Part shown: one piece after another, positions 49,708-59,973 of the stretch | Layout: each line of letters begins with the position of its first letter | Numbering within the stretch: position 1 is the first letter of the stretch | Source: Deltaproteobacteria bacterium | GTDB taxonomy: Bacteria > Desulfobacterota_D > UBA1144 > Nemesobacterales > UBA2774 | Length of the DNA stretch: 64,000 nucleotides | Reading direction: 5' to 3' | NCBI GenBank assembly: GCA_029262275.1 | Contig: JAJCZS010000029.1 | Location: forward strand, 186,001-250,000 | Made by a program: the position numbers and the translations under genes | Notes under the pieces: generated by a model | What the model saw: the letters and a program-made list of their open reading frames with translations, nothing else | The model's database searches: none | Told to the model about the DNA's origin: nothing

Positions 49708-50316
49708 TTAGTCAAGGCTGATAACCTCGGACTTCTTACGGTACTGAGATTCACCAAGGATTAATTTGTCATTTTTTAGTTCAATTGTTCCTAGATCTCT
49801 ATCACCCCTGACTATCTGCCCAACGCTTTTCAATATAAGTCTTTTTTCAATTTTTAATTTTCCTTGCTCATCAAAAAATCTATATTTCTCTATCCCGAAC
49901 CTTGTCAAAAAAACTGTCTTTGCCACCATGGTTCCACCACCGCTCCACCTAGTATCTAGTATGTGGAGTCCACCCTTTGCTTTGCCTATATATTTATACC
50001 CAAAATAGTTCTTTTCCCCAGAGTCTTCATACTCATACCCTATGTAGCCATCATCTGACATCTGATATTCCACAGAAAAGAATTCGTTACTAGATACACA
50101 AGCTGCAACGTCAATAGCCCTTACAATAGGAGGGCCTGAATCGGCCATATTCACACTAAACTCATTCACGCAACCAGGATGTATGGGGGTTGCATTGAAA
50201 GTAAAGTTTTTATTTGCCTCATTTAATGCTGATTTTGGTCCGTGTGATTTATCCTCATCACAAACCCCCTGTGCAACAAAACTAAGCAGTAATATTAATG
50301 TCCAAAGCACCTTCAT
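49708..50316 (-). CDS. Secreted hypothetical protein, 202 aa
   Basis: Signal peptide MKVLWTLILLLSFVAQGVC, then a beta-rich protein with the repeated G-Y-x-Y pattern (YIGYEYEDSGEKNYFGYKYIG) and one Cys pair (HPGCVNEF ... AACVSSNE). Not recognised. Fourteen bases before the Cys-rich lipoprotein start, probably one operon. Confidence 0.65.
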   Translation of the reverse strand: MKVLWTLILLLSFVAQGVCDEDKSHGPKSALNEANKNFTFNATPIHPGCVNEFSVNMADSGPPIVRAIDVAACVSSNEFFSVEYQMSDDGYIGYEYEDSGEKNYFGYKYIGKAKGGLHILDTRWSGGGTMVAKTVFLTRFGIEKYRFFDEQGKLKIEKRLILKSVGQIVRGDRDLGTIELKNDKLILGESQYRKKSEVISLD

Positions 50317-50492
50317 CTTTATTCTCCTTTCTAAAGAAACTCATACAACCATACCTCACAGGCAAGTTGGCTACAATCACAATATTTCTGAGCTCATATT
50401 TATATACCCACTCTATTTCTAACTTGTAGATAATGGTTAAAATTTAAATATTAATTCATACCACAAACCATCTTGGTAAAACATAAAGAAAA

Positions 50493-52049
50493 ATGATTAT
50501 TGATTTAGCAATTATAGTTACATACTTTGTTGTAATAATGATTATTGGCATCTGGAGTAGAGCAAAATCAGATGTCGGAGTGGAAGAATACTTTCTAAGC
50601 TCAAGATCGCTTAAGTGGCCATATATTGCCGTCTCTACAATCGCAACCAATGTTCAAGCTAATCATTTTATTGCTATGGCAGGCTCTGCTTATATCTTCG
50701 GTCTGGCTCAGGCAAACCTAGAGATAAACGCTATTTTTGGAATACTGATCGCAGCATTTGTTTTCGTGCCTATTTATCTAAGAATGAAGGTGATAACGAT
50801 CACACAGTTCTTTGAGGCTCGTCTGGGAGCTAAGGTAGCCCTCACCTATTCCGTATTCATGATCATACTCTACTCATTTATGTATCTGGGAACAGCTCTT
50901 TTCTGGGCTGCTTATGCTGCTAACGCTGTTTTTGGGGAGCTGCTTAATTCCACAAACCTAAGTGTTCCAACAAGACTAGGAATTCTAATAATTTTCACAG
51001 GTGCCTTTTCAGCCATCTACACTTATATGGGTGGCTTAAGAGCCGTTGTAAGAACTGATGTAGTGCAGTTCATCCTCTTAGTCTTAGGCGGATTCGTCAT
51101 ATTATTTGTAGCAATTCACCACCTAGGCGGCTGGGGTGAGCTCTGGAACACTACAGGGGACTTAATGCACTTGCATCTTCCAAGTGATCACGACACCCTA
51201 CCCTGGATTGGAATATTTGGCATGCTCCTTTTGAATTTAAATTACTGGGGCGCAAATCAGGTTATTCTCCAAAGAGCACTTGCTGCAAAGGATTTAAAAC
51301 AGGCACAAATTGGGCTCCTCGTAGGAGGTGTCTTAAAATATGTGATGGCTCTAATCATAATAGTTCCTGGAATTGCTCTTGCTGGAATACTAAAGGATGA
51401 TCCCCTTAGAGACCCGGATCTCACTTATCTCACTTTGGTAAATGATTTTCTTCCTGCAGGTGTAAGTGGGATAATCCTAACTGGACTATTTGCCTCTCTT
51501 ATGAGCACACTGGACTCGATCTACAACTCCGTATCAACCCTTTGGTCTATTGATATATACAAGAGGTATCTAAACCCTTCGGCTACAGAAAGACAAGTTG
51601 TACGTATGGGAAGGTATTCAATAATAGCTTCATTTATAACTGGGGCTCTATTTTCTTTCATAGTTGTATACGTAAAATTCGGGAATCCTGAATTCCCACT
51701 CACTCACTGGTTTAATGCAATGTCATACTATATCAAAATTGGGTTTGTAATAATCATAATGTCAGCAATGTTCCTCTATTCTCCTTCAAAGAGACTTGTT
51801 CTAGCAACTATGATTGGGAGCGTTCTTATTGCATTGATATTCCAGACCAGCCTGCCTGAACTTAATTATTTTGTAAGAACGGCTTGGGTAATTGTTATAG
51901 GCTTTGGAATAATAGCCGTGCCTACAATATTACAAAATGGGCTCAGGTTGCCTGAAGGGCTATTTTTTGAAGTCTCACACAAAAGCGTGCTGCACTTTGG
52001 GATCATATTAGCTCTATCTCTTATAGCAGCTCATATAATCTTTCATTAG
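50493..52049 (+). CDS. Sodium:solute symporter (SSS family, sugar-transporter-like)
   Basis: 518 residues, about 14 membrane helices. VEEYFLSSRSLKWPYIAVSTIATNVQANHFIAM, IYTYMGGLRAVVRTDVVQFILL and GLFASLMSTLDSIYNSVSTLWSIDIYKRYL are SSS hallmarks with the Na+ site. Only distant to the symporter at 26712. Its stop overlaps that of the convergent gene at 52046 by 4 bases. Substrate unknown. Confidence 0.9.
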   Translation: MIIDLAIIVTYFVVIMIIGIWSRAKSDVGVEEYFLSSRSLKWPYIAVSTIATNVQANHFIAMAGSAYIFGLAQANLEINAIFGILIAAFVFVPIYLRMKVITITQFFEARLGAKVALTYSVFMIILYSFMYLGTALFWAAYAANAVFGELLNSTNLSVPTRLGILIIFTGAFSAIYTYMGGLRAVVRTDVVQFILLVLGGFVILFVAIHHLGGWGELWNTTGDLMHLHLPSDHDTLPWIGIFGMLLLNLNYWGANQVILQRALAAKDLKQAQIGLLVGGVLKYVMALIIIVPGIALAGILKDDPLRDPDLTYLTLVNDFLPAGVSGIILTGLFASLMSTLDSIYNSVSTLWSIDIYKRYLNPSATERQVVRMGRYSIIASFITGALFSFIVVYVKFGNPEFPLTHWFNAMSYYIKIGFVIIIMSAMFLYSPSKRLVLATMIGSVLIALIFQTSLPELNYFVRTAWVIVIGFGIIAVPTILQNGLRLPEGLFFEVSHKSVLHFGIILALSLIAAHIIFH

Positions 52050-52627
52050 GAATCACTCTTTTTCATGACAATCGGGAACACACATTTAGGTGCTCCATAG
52101 CCCTGGGTTTGATAGCGAGATTTATCAAAAGTAAAACCGTGCTTTTTCGGATCAACCATCTCAAACCAAATTGAGTCCAGTTGGCAGAGTATAGGAGTCA
52201 GGAATGCTACATTATTAGATGAGAAGAAATTAAAATAAAAGCACCCATCAATTTCTATTGAAAAACTATCTTCTTGCTCCGTCTCTCTATGAAGAGCTGT
52301 CCAATTAAAGGTGGCTCCATACTGCGTCATGAGCCAGCTAAAGATATCTTTTAATCTATCAGGGTTATTTTTACAGGAACTGAGGATTAAAGATAAAGAC
52401 GTTCTCATGCTTAAATTATTCACCCCAGTCATCATTGCTTTTGAAATAAACTCGAGGGTCTTTTCTTTTTCACCCAATATAGGGAGCAAGTTATTATAGG
52501 CTGATATTACAGCGGAGCATAACTCTATATGACCGTGTGAGGGAGCATCCACAACTGAGGAAGCATTCGCCTCCTCAATCTCTTTAGCTTCTTTCCGGAT
52601 AGCCTCAATCGTGGAGTTAGTATCCAC
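52046..52627 (-). CDS. Hypothetical soluble protein, 193 aa, start uncertain
   Basis: From a GTG at 52627 the frame gives 193 residues: an acidic helical start, then a mixed domain. No family seen. The same frame stays open upstream for about 40 more codons and reads like protein (SKVSDFIKHYLFGHQAPSQF, IAGLKSEINDSLEV), but no ATG, GTG or TTG occurs there, although GGAGGG sits at the head. The true start may be a non-standard codon. It lies downstream of the VWA gene. Confidence 0.55.
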   Translation of the reverse strand: MDTNSTIEAIRKEAKEIEEANASSVVDAPSHGHIELCSAVISAYNNLLPILGEKEKTLEFISKAMMTGVNNLSMRTSLSLILSSCKNNPDRLKDIFSWLMTQYGATFNWTALHRETEQEDSFSIEIDGCFYFNFFSSNNVAFLTPILCQLDSIWFEMVDPKKHGFTFDKSRYQTQGYGAPKCVFPIVMKKSDS

Positions 52628-52751
52628 TTCTAGTGAATCATTAATCTCTGATTTGAGCCCCGCTATGAACTGAGATGGGGCCTGATGGCCAAATAAATAA
52701 TGTTTTATAAAATCGCTGACTTTGCTTATAAACCCTCCATCAACAATTATT

Positions 52752-55007
52752 TTAAAAATCTGCCTTTAAATCCAAATCGCCTTGGCTTTCTAGATCAATA
52801 TTAAATACTTTCTCTGGCTTGCCATCTATTCCAGAAGCTTCAACCACTATATCATATTTCCCGGGAGGAAGGATAAACTCTATTGGGTTTTTATTAGTTT
52901 TGATACCTGTATAGCCAGTCGTAAGCTGTTCACCGGTTTTAGAGTCTTTGACCCTTATGGTGGACTTTATATTTTGCTCAGACTGTGTAGCAAACACTTT
53001 TATGACTCCTCTTGGAAACTGTACAATTTCTTCGATTGTATCTCCAGCTTTTAGTTCAATACTCTTAAACTCTTTAGATGGCGCAGTATTCATCTTAAGA
53101 GCATTCACTGACACATCATATACACCCGGAGACAATACAATCTCTTTGGGATTAGACTTAGCTTGTGGATAGGTACGAGCGCTTGTAACGTTTTCTCCAG
53201 TTGTTGAGTTTGTAATCGTTATCATAGTATCAACTAGTCTCTCGCCATCTTTAGCACCTATTTTAAAAGTACCACTCTCAAACTGTGCTTCTTTAACCAG
53301 AGTCTCTGCAGGCGTAATTTCGATTCCTTTAAACTCCTGTATCGGATTGTTTGTTATACCAAGAGCCTTTACATTTACATCATAGACACCCGGAGAAAGC
53401 TCAAATGTTTTGGGATTTGTTTTAGAGCTTTTATATGTACGTCCTTGGGCAACCTGCTCTCCCGTTTCAAGATTTTTAATATGTACTACAGCATCGAGAA
53501 ATCTTTCTCCCTCAAAAGCACCCACTTTTAATGTACCGCCTGAGAACTGAGCGGTTTCCTCGACTATCTCACCTGCTTTTACTTCTATATTGTCAAAAGA
53601 CAGGGGAGAGACACCTTTTATTCCTAATGGCTCAACAACAATACTGTATACACCCGGAGGAAGCTCAAATGTTTTGGGATTTGATTTAGGCCCTGTATAA
53701 GTGCGACCCTGGGCCACTTGTTCCTCGGTTGATGTATCTATAATCCTTACAACAGAATCATGGAGTTTCTCTCCTTTTAGAGAGCCTATTTTTATTGTAC
53801 CGCTTGAATAATCAACAACTTTTTCTACCATTTCACCACTTACAATCTCAACACCTTCCAACACCTGTTTAGGGCTAGTCTTAATCTCAAGCGCAGTGAC
53901 TTCTATGTTATATATTCCTGGCTCAAGCTTCATTACTTTAGGATTAGAGGTGGGTTTTGTGTAAGTACGTCCTTGAGCAATCCCCTCTTCTGTCTCAGAG
54001 TTAAGCACATGAACAGTAGCATCCGTTAATTTTTCGTTTCGGACGACTTTAATAGACAGCTCACCGAAGCCAAAATTGATTTCTTTCTCAACCACTTCCC
54101 CTTCCTTAATCTCAATGCCACTAAGAGTCTTGTTTTGTACCCCTTTCATACCTTGGGGTCTGATCTCTAGATCGTAAACTCCATCGGGAAGTGAAATTAT
54201 TCTCGGGTTTGTCGTAGGCTTTGTATAGGTTCTCTGTGCTTTTAATTCTTCGCCTGTTGATGTATTAGTCAGTACCAAATATGCATCCTGCAGCTTGCCC
54301 TCACCTGTAACTTTTACAGATAGCTTGCCCATTGGGAGCTCGGCAGGAATCTCTACCGCTGTCTCAAGAGCTTCTGTTAGCTCACTTGCATTCTGAGCGC
54401 TAAGATATAGACCACCTCCTGCCTGTGCAGCGCATTCGAGTTCTGAGACATCCACATCACCAACATCAAACCCCACAACATGCATTATAAAATTAATGCC
54501 AGCATCCTTGGCTTCTTTAACGGCCTGACATGGGTCACCACCACAAGTCTCTATACCATCACTAACGAGTATTACGGTTGTAGCATTCTCATTCGCTTTA
54601 ACAAGATCAAATGCCATTAAAACAGAATCTGTAATTGGTGTTTTCCCTTTGGGATTGAGAGCATCTATTTTTTGATTGATTGCGGCTTTATCCAGAGGAC
54701 CTGGCTGAACAATAGTCTCAATATCATTACAATCGCCTTTCTTATTGTGACCATAAGCTATTAGACCAACTTCACTATTGTCCGGTAGCTCACCAATAAG
54801 ATTTTTGAGTACAGACTTCGCAATAGAAATTTTGTTTTCGCCCTCAATTTGTCCCCACATAGAACCAGAGGCATCTAAGATAAGCAGCAACTCAGATGCA
54901 GAAGTTGCATTATCCTCTTGGGCATAGGAATTAATAGATATATGACCAATGAGTAGGAATCCAGCAAGAAGAATTAAAAATAGTCTTTGTGAACAGTAAG
55001 ATCTCAT
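52752..55007 (-). CDS. Secreted VWA-domain protein with six tandem beta-repeats
   Basis: 751 residues. Signal peptide to about residue 30, VWA domain about 38-215 with MIDAS Asp-x-Ser-x-Ser in LLILDASGSMWG and TTVILVSDGIETCGGDPC, then six repeats of about 87 residues from 230 to the C-terminus. Each starts G-x-(L/I/F)K(V/I), has TGEE..AQ.RTY..PK(S/T)NP, then PPGVYD(V/I)-x-V-x-ALGI, and ends GE-x-V-E. The repeats look like PEGA-like or carboxypeptidase-regulatory beta-sandwiches, suited to binding a wall or matrix. GGGAG before the ATG. Confidence 0.85.
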   Translation of the reverse strand: MRSYCSQRLFLILLAGFLLIGHISINSYAQEDNATSASELLLILDASGSMWGQIEGENKISIAKSVLKNLIGELPDNSEVGLIAYGHNKKGDCNDIETIVQPGPLDKAAINQKIDALNPKGKTPITDSVLMAFDLVKANENATTVILVSDGIETCGGDPCQAVKEAKDAGINFIMHVVGFDVGDVDVSELECAAQAGGGLYLSAQNASELTEALETAVEIPAELPMGKLSVKVTGEGKLQDAYLVLTNTSTGEELKAQRTYTKPTTNPRIISLPDGVYDLEIRPQGMKGVQNKTLSGIEIKEGEVVEKEINFGFGELSIKVVRNEKLTDATVHVLNSETEEGIAQGRTYTKPTSNPKVMKLEPGIYNIEVTALEIKTSPKQVLEGVEIVSGEMVEKVVDYSSGTIKIGSLKGEKLHDSVVRIIDTSTEEQVAQGRTYTGPKSNPKTFELPPGVYSIVVEPLGIKGVSPLSFDNIEVKAGEIVEETAQFSGGTLKVGAFEGERFLDAVVHIKNLETGEQVAQGRTYKSSKTNPKTFELSPGVYDVNVKALGITNNPIQEFKGIEITPAETLVKEAQFESGTFKIGAKDGERLVDTMITITNSTTGENVTSARTYPQAKSNPKEIVLSPGVYDVSVNALKMNTAPSKEFKSIELKAGDTIEEIVQFPRGVIKVFATQSEQNIKSTIRVKDSKTGEQLTTGYTGIKTNKNPIEFILPPGKYDIVVEASGIDGKPEKVFNIDLESQGDLDLKADF

Positions 55008-55115
55008 AAAACGCTCCCTTGTTTTGCGATAATATAAAGCATAGTGCTATTGAGAAATCTTACACAATTTGAGGTGAGAGTTACAACTAGAAATTAGAGA
55101 GAAAATTCATACTAA

Positions 55116-58100
55116 TCATTCTGCTAGACTTTGAGTCTCACTCGTTAAATAGAGCTTCCAGTCTTTTAGTACCTGATTGCCATCTTCGTCTACTACGTCA
55201 TCTACATTTAAATGACTGGTTAAGTAAAAAAGTCTCTCAATTTCATCCTTTTTAGCTGGGCCACGATTAGCATCACGAAACCTTTCCTGAAGATAATAAG
55301 GCGGAATGGACTGGTTATAGAGAGTTACCTTGATATCATGAACTTGGCTCAACATATCTTCATCAAGCGATATGAGATATTCAATTACATCAGCCCCTGT
55401 TAGAGACGGGTCAGTGTAATAAGGATCAAATTTAGCCTGACCATGGGTTTCTCCAAGCGCTTGAATAAAAGGTGACTCAGGAAACAGATCGACAAAAAGC
55501 TGAGGGTCGTATCCACTAGGCCTTAATCTATTGTCTTTAAGATCTTCTATTCGTCTTAAAAAGCTCGTAGTAAGATTGCCATCGGAATCCTTTAGTAGCT
55601 CCTGATAAATCTGAACTTGGTCATCTTGTGTTATAACCTGGTAATGAGGCTGAAACGGGTTGTCAGAGTATTTAATTGGCTCTTCACTCCGCAGCACTTC
55701 ATTTGTAGTACCTTTTAAAATAGCACCCAACTCATTAGTACGTCCTGAGGCCCATAGCACATTCCCATCAATATCTCTTACCAAAAACTCTATAAATACA
55801 CGTCTAAAACTAACACCTGATGGGAGATAATGCCCAACTAAGTTTACAACCTTCACCACTGCTCGAACTTCTCCCTCTGGTGTAATTTCTAAATTTTGTA
55901 TTTCAATTTCTGCTGTCTCTCTTTGTGCCATATAGATCATAGACTTCTCACCAGTAACTAGCGAGGGAACTATAGAAGTTCCAGTCATATAATCAATCTG
56001 ACGATAACCGAGCATCACAGGGAATTGCTGAAATATTTGGTTAAGAAAGATATTGAGGCCATGAAGAGAATGACGAGCAAATTCATCTCTTTTGGTCAAC
56101 TGAACATCCTCATCGGGCAATCGGTGTGTGGTAGGGGCAAAATCACTAGATTGTATATTTGCAATTTTAAAGGAAAGATCTTCATCTTTAAATTTCTGAG
56201 GCATATGACAATCGGCACATGACAGGAAATTATTTCCAGTAGGGGCAAAATCACTATTTACCCATTCAAGATGTGTGGTTTGCTCGTAGCTGTGACCTAC
56301 AATTTCTCCATCATTAGTTATTTTTGGTAAAAGAATATTATGGCAATTAGCGCATAAATCTGAACTTAAAGCATCCCGACCAATAAAATTACGCCTAAAC
56401 TTAGGTGTAATACCTAGTGCATGCTCCATAGATTTGGGAACAATTGTTTCATCAGGATAAGGACCATAAATCTCATCGGGTGGTCCTGTAACGAAATTAC
56501 CTGTGTAACCAGCCTCTTCACCTAAATCATCGCCTGTCATTCGATGGCAAACAGTGCATGAAATACCATCTCTTGCTAGTCCACCATACTTTTGATACTC
56601 ATTGTTTGCAGCATTTGGCCACTGCCCGACCATATCGAGACTAAACGGCTTTCCAAATGGAACTTCAGGAGGTGGAGGTATCCCAAACAGCTCCTCACAA
56701 CCTTCCGTGTCCTGTCCTAACGTATCTATAGCCAATTGGCGCTGTCCCATTACACCGTGGCAGTGAAGACATGTAGTTTCAATACAAGTAGCAAGATCTG
56801 GAAGATTATTAGTTTCACTTTGAAGCTGTGAGAAGAATATTGGATCACGTCCAGCAAGACCCATAGGAGATGCGCTCCATTCTCCATATGGAGAGAGGTT
56901 TATTAATTCACTTGACTCTTGATCTTTAAATACCATATTCGGAAGTGAGGCATTTGAATAAGTGGCATCATGACATCCTATACACTGATTAGATGTGAGA
57001 AACAGATCAGGACCTTCTGCGGCCGACACATGATGATCGTAGGTTTGTGCAGGCAGGCGATTAGGCCAGACGTCACTGTATCCTATTTCATCTAATTGAT
57101 CATAAAACTCTAGAAAATTGTTACTTGGTCCGGGCAAAGGGTGAGTGAATGGAGAATCATATCCGTCAACACCACCTTGTTCTCGTGTTGAAATGGTTTC
57201 TAGCAACCCAAGAGGGTCCTGAGTAATTAAACCAATTAACCCCGGTTGGTGTCCTTCTAGAAATTCCTCCGGAATAATCTCTTGAGGCTGATTAGATCTG
57301 TATTGTTTATATCCAATCCCTGGGCTTAATATATTTTCTAATGAAGAGAATGTTGACTCGTTTATTGCAGAAGCATGACAATTTACACAGTAGTTTCCAT
57401 ATTCATTATAGGGAAATACAATGTTTGGTATCTTGTTGGTACTAGAGAATACATAGCCTGTAGGAAACCATAGCGGATCTGGCATATTAGGAGTAAATCC
57501 GTTTTGAAAGAATTCATTTGAAGTAATACCTGATGCATTAAATATTGGTGGATTCCCTACTTGCCAGGCAAAAGTTATTGGATTCTCCTCTTCTGAAAAA
57601 CCGACCCAATACCATCCGTCATAAGACTCATCGTTTTGCTTAACCATTATTGCCCAGGAATCAGGTTCAACACCAGCTCTTACCTCCATACAGCTTTGGC
57701 TATTTAGCTTGATATTGAGATCATCATCGATTCCATGCATCTCTTTGATAATCATTGCGCCATCAGGAATTTCACCAAACCTGTCATTACAAAGCCAATC
57801 CACTATTTCAGGAGAATAATAAATCCTTACTGCTGGATGCACTCCAAAACTATCCCCACTACCAATCTCTCCAACATAGGGACCTGTCATTCGCCAAGTC
57901 ATGTCACCTATCCAACCTAACTCAGCTACATAGGTACGATTTCTAATAAAGCTTTGAAATGCTTGGTCATATTGATTTTTAGCATTGAGATCGGAAAGTG
58001 GCGGTGGATTTTGAAGATTTATTGGAGCCGGGTCTCCAAAACCTAAGGCGTTCTCACAAAAAAGTTCTATTTCTTCTTCACTAACAGTATCTATGGAATC

Positions 58101-58232
58101 CTGGCAAACCCATTCATTTGGGTCTTCAGGTAGTGGTCCATTAATGGGTTGATTAGTATTATTTTCGTCACAAGCGGCAAGAACAATTACAAGAACACAG
58201 ATATAAAATATGGCTCTATAGCCCAACTTCAT
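55116..58232 (-). CDS. Large hexahaem c-type cytochrome lipoprotein
   Basis: 1038 residues. Lipoprotein signal VIVLAACDENN. Six CxxCH haem sites: CVNCH, CIGCH, CLHCH, CTVCH, CANCH and CADCH, spread over the middle third, with no haem site in the last 330 residues, which form a beta-rich domain. Resembles multihaem cytochromes of unknown substrate in metal- or nitrogen-respiring bacteria. Probably a surface- or periplasm-facing electron carrier or oxidoreductase. Strong ribosome site AGGAG. No partner genes for maturation adjacent. Confidence 0.85.
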   Translation of the reverse strand: MKLGYRAIFYICVLVIVLAACDENNTNQPINGPLPEDPNEWVCQDSIDTVSEEEIELFCENALGFGDPAPINLQNPPPLSDLNAKNQYDQAFQSFIRNRTYVAELGWIGDMTWRMTGPYVGEIGSGDSFGVHPAVRIYYSPEIVDWLCNDRFGEIPDGAMIIKEMHGIDDDLNIKLNSQSCMEVRAGVEPDSWAIMVKQNDESYDGWYWVGFSEEENPITFAWQVGNPPIFNASGITSNEFFQNGFTPNMPDPLWFPTGYVFSSTNKIPNIVFPYNEYGNYCVNCHASAINESTFSSLENILSPGIGYKQYRSNQPQEIIPEEFLEGHQPGLIGLITQDPLGLLETISTREQGGVDGYDSPFTHPLPGPSNNFLEFYDQLDEIGYSDVWPNRLPAQTYDHHVSAAEGPDLFLTSNQCIGCHDATYSNASLPNMVFKDQESSELINLSPYGEWSASPMGLAGRDPIFFSQLQSETNNLPDLATCIETTCLHCHGVMGQRQLAIDTLGQDTEGCEELFGIPPPPEVPFGKPFSLDMVGQWPNAANNEYQKYGGLARDGISCTVCHRMTGDDLGEEAGYTGNFVTGPPDEIYGPYPDETIVPKSMEHALGITPKFRRNFIGRDALSSDLCANCHNILLPKITNDGEIVGHSYEQTTHLEWVNSDFAPTGNNFLSCADCHMPQKFKDEDLSFKIANIQSSDFAPTTHRLPDEDVQLTKRDEFARHSLHGLNIFLNQIFQQFPVMLGYRQIDYMTGTSIVPSLVTGEKSMIYMAQRETAEIEIQNLEITPEGEVRAVVKVVNLVGHYLPSGVSFRRVFIEFLVRDIDGNVLWASGRTNELGAILKGTTNEVLRSEEPIKYSDNPFQPHYQVITQDDQVQIYQELLKDSDGNLTTSFLRRIEDLKDNRLRPSGYDPQLFVDLFPESPFIQALGETHGQAKFDPYYTDPSLTGADVIEYLISLDEDMLSQVHDIKVTLYNQSIPPYYLQERFRDANRGPAKKDEIERLFYLTSHLNVDDVVDEDGNQVLKDWKLYLTSETQSLAE

Positions 58233-58329
58233 CCATCCTTCTCCTAAAAATGCTAAGACTCACCATCTAATAGAAAATTATTCAGGATCAGACCTTACTA
58301 TGTCAAGCTAGGGGATTAAAACGCTTGTT

Positions 58330-59319
58330 CTAATTAGAAGGAAGTTTGGAATATGTTCTGATATTCGAAATTAACTCTGAGCGAGAGAGTTCAAGGTATC
58401 CCGTTTCACAAAATAGATCGAGCAGTGCACGGAACTGAAGTTTGGGTGCAGCGCAGATATAAACTGGTCTCCACTCAGGATTAAATTTGTCCTTGAAATC
58501 AAAGAGCCCATTGTAGTTAAAAGCGTATCTCAAGAAACGTCCTATTTTAAATGTTAGTTGTTCCTGAGCTGATTGCTTAATTTTAGTTCCTAAATCAGCT
58601 CTAATCATTCCTTGAGGTGACACAAAAGGCACTTCTCCAAGGCTGAAGTACTTATAACCTTCATCTCTATAGGTAATCATAACTGAGTGCAATAATAGTT
58701 CCATAACACCAACAGGCGCATTGCTATTTCTGAGAATCATCTCTGTATGGCAAGAATTTTCACCAGACACAGATACTGTAAGAACCCCAAACCATTTGTC
58801 TTCTGGCGAGCTCACTACAAAACATCTAGTATTGGAATCAAAGGTGTTATTAAATAGATAATTCAAGTTTGGCTTGGACCCATATGGAGTAAGCTTAATA
58901 AACTCTGAGACACGTATGTGATTTGCTTGGTTAAGAGGTATCTCTTTTACAATGCCCCATCTATTTCCCCTAGCTACAAGCTCGTATACTGATTTTGAGA
59001 CTTTATCTAAATTATCCAAATCAACTACTGCTTCTGCACCAGATCTAATTATTTCATGTCCCATCTTATTGAAGTAGTTGGCTATCTGAGTACTGCACCC
59101 GCGCAGTAAAAAGCCATTTGGGAATTTCCCCTCCAGCTGATTATACAATTGTTCTACCTTGTACTTAGCCGGCACATCTGCACTATACACCCATGGGAGT
59201 CCGGACAAAGGGAGTTTTATCCAATTGAAAGTGGGGGTTTCTATATCTTTGCGAGACCAGCTTAGGGGTATATTTTCTTTCACAATCTGAACCAAGAGTA
59301 AGATCTTGGAGGAAATCAT
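58330..59319 (-). CDS. DUF2156/phosphatidylglycerol lysyltransferase-like protein
   Basis: 329 residues. A GNAT-like fold with the signature CHTEMILRNSNAPVGVMELLLHSVMITYRDEGYKYFSLGEVPFV, matching the C-terminal domain of LPG synthases (MprF) and related DUF2156 enzymes. No membrane domain is attached. It could transfer an aminoacyl or acyl group, but this is inference. A short N-terminal leader is hydrophobic. Confidence 0.8.
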   Translation of the reverse strand: MISSKILLLVQIVKENIPLSWSRKDIETPTFNWIKLPLSGLPWVYSADVPAKYKVEQLYNQLEGKFPNGFLLRGCSTQIANYFNKMGHEIIRSGAEAVVDLDNLDKVSKSVYELVARGNRWGIVKEIPLNQANHIRVSEFIKLTPYGSKPNLNYLFNNTFDSNTRCFVVSSPEDKWFGVLTVSVSGENSCHTEMILRNSNAPVGVMELLLHSVMITYRDEGYKYFSLGEVPFVSPQGMIRADLGTKIKQSAQEQLTFKIGRFLRYAFNYNGLFDFKDKFNPEWRPVYICAAPKLQFRALLDLFCETGYLELSRSELISNIRTYSKLPSN

Positions 59320-59417
59320 ACATTAACTAAGATAGCTTGCAAACCTGGAAATCTGTTGGGAATCCTGTCTATCTCCTTTATACTTTATTCAATATAAAAA
59401 CTCTATTGGAGGGAAAA

Positions 59418-59960
59418 TTGAATATCAGAACGATAAACCCAACATTACCAGTCTTATTTATTGCATTAATTCTAGTAGCATGCAGCTCAGGTGAGAATAC
59501 AGATAACGAAAGCGCCCAAAGCTCATATGACAACCCCTTTGAATACTGCAAAGCTGTGGGAACGGTGGATATACCCGGGACTGAATATACCGGCACAAAA
59601 GTTCCAGAAGAGATATCTCAGAAGCTAAGAAACGATATGGGAGTTTCCGATACTATGCCCAAGGATATGTTTGATGATGGAACATCATGGCGCTGTATGG
59701 ACGGGAGTGTTTATGCATGTAACGTTGGCAATAATCTTCCATGTCAGGATAGAGCAAATGCAAGTAAAATCCCAAACGATGGAATGCTAAATTACTGTGG
59801 CGAGAACCCGGATGCGGACCTTATCCCTATGTATGCAAGTGGACGTACAACTGTATATGAATGGAAATGTGATAACGGCACACCGGAGATAACAAAACAG
59901 ATTGCAGAGACGGATAAAGCGGGCTATATAAAAGACATTTGGTACGAGATTAAGCCTTGA
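59418..59960 (+). CDS. Lipoprotein, 180 aa
   Basis: I start at the TTG at 59418, because GGAGGG lies six bases upstream and the product begins with a clean lipoprotein signal (MNIRTINPTLPVLFIALILVAC). The mature part has three Cys pairs spread over DNPFEYCKAVGTV, SWRCMDGSVYACNVGNNLPCQ and NYCGENPDADL...WKCDNG, so a disulfide-stabilised small domain. Family not recognised. Confidence 0.68.
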   Translation: MNIRTINPTLPVLFIALILVACSSGENTDNESAQSSYDNPFEYCKAVGTVDIPGTEYTGTKVPEEISQKLRNDMGVSDTMPKDMFDDGTSWRCMDGSVYACNVGNNLPCQDRANASKIPNDGMLNYCGENPDADLIPMYASGRTTVYEWKCDNGTPEITKQIAETDKAGYIKDIWYEIKP

Positions 59961-59973
59961 GTATATGAGGAAG

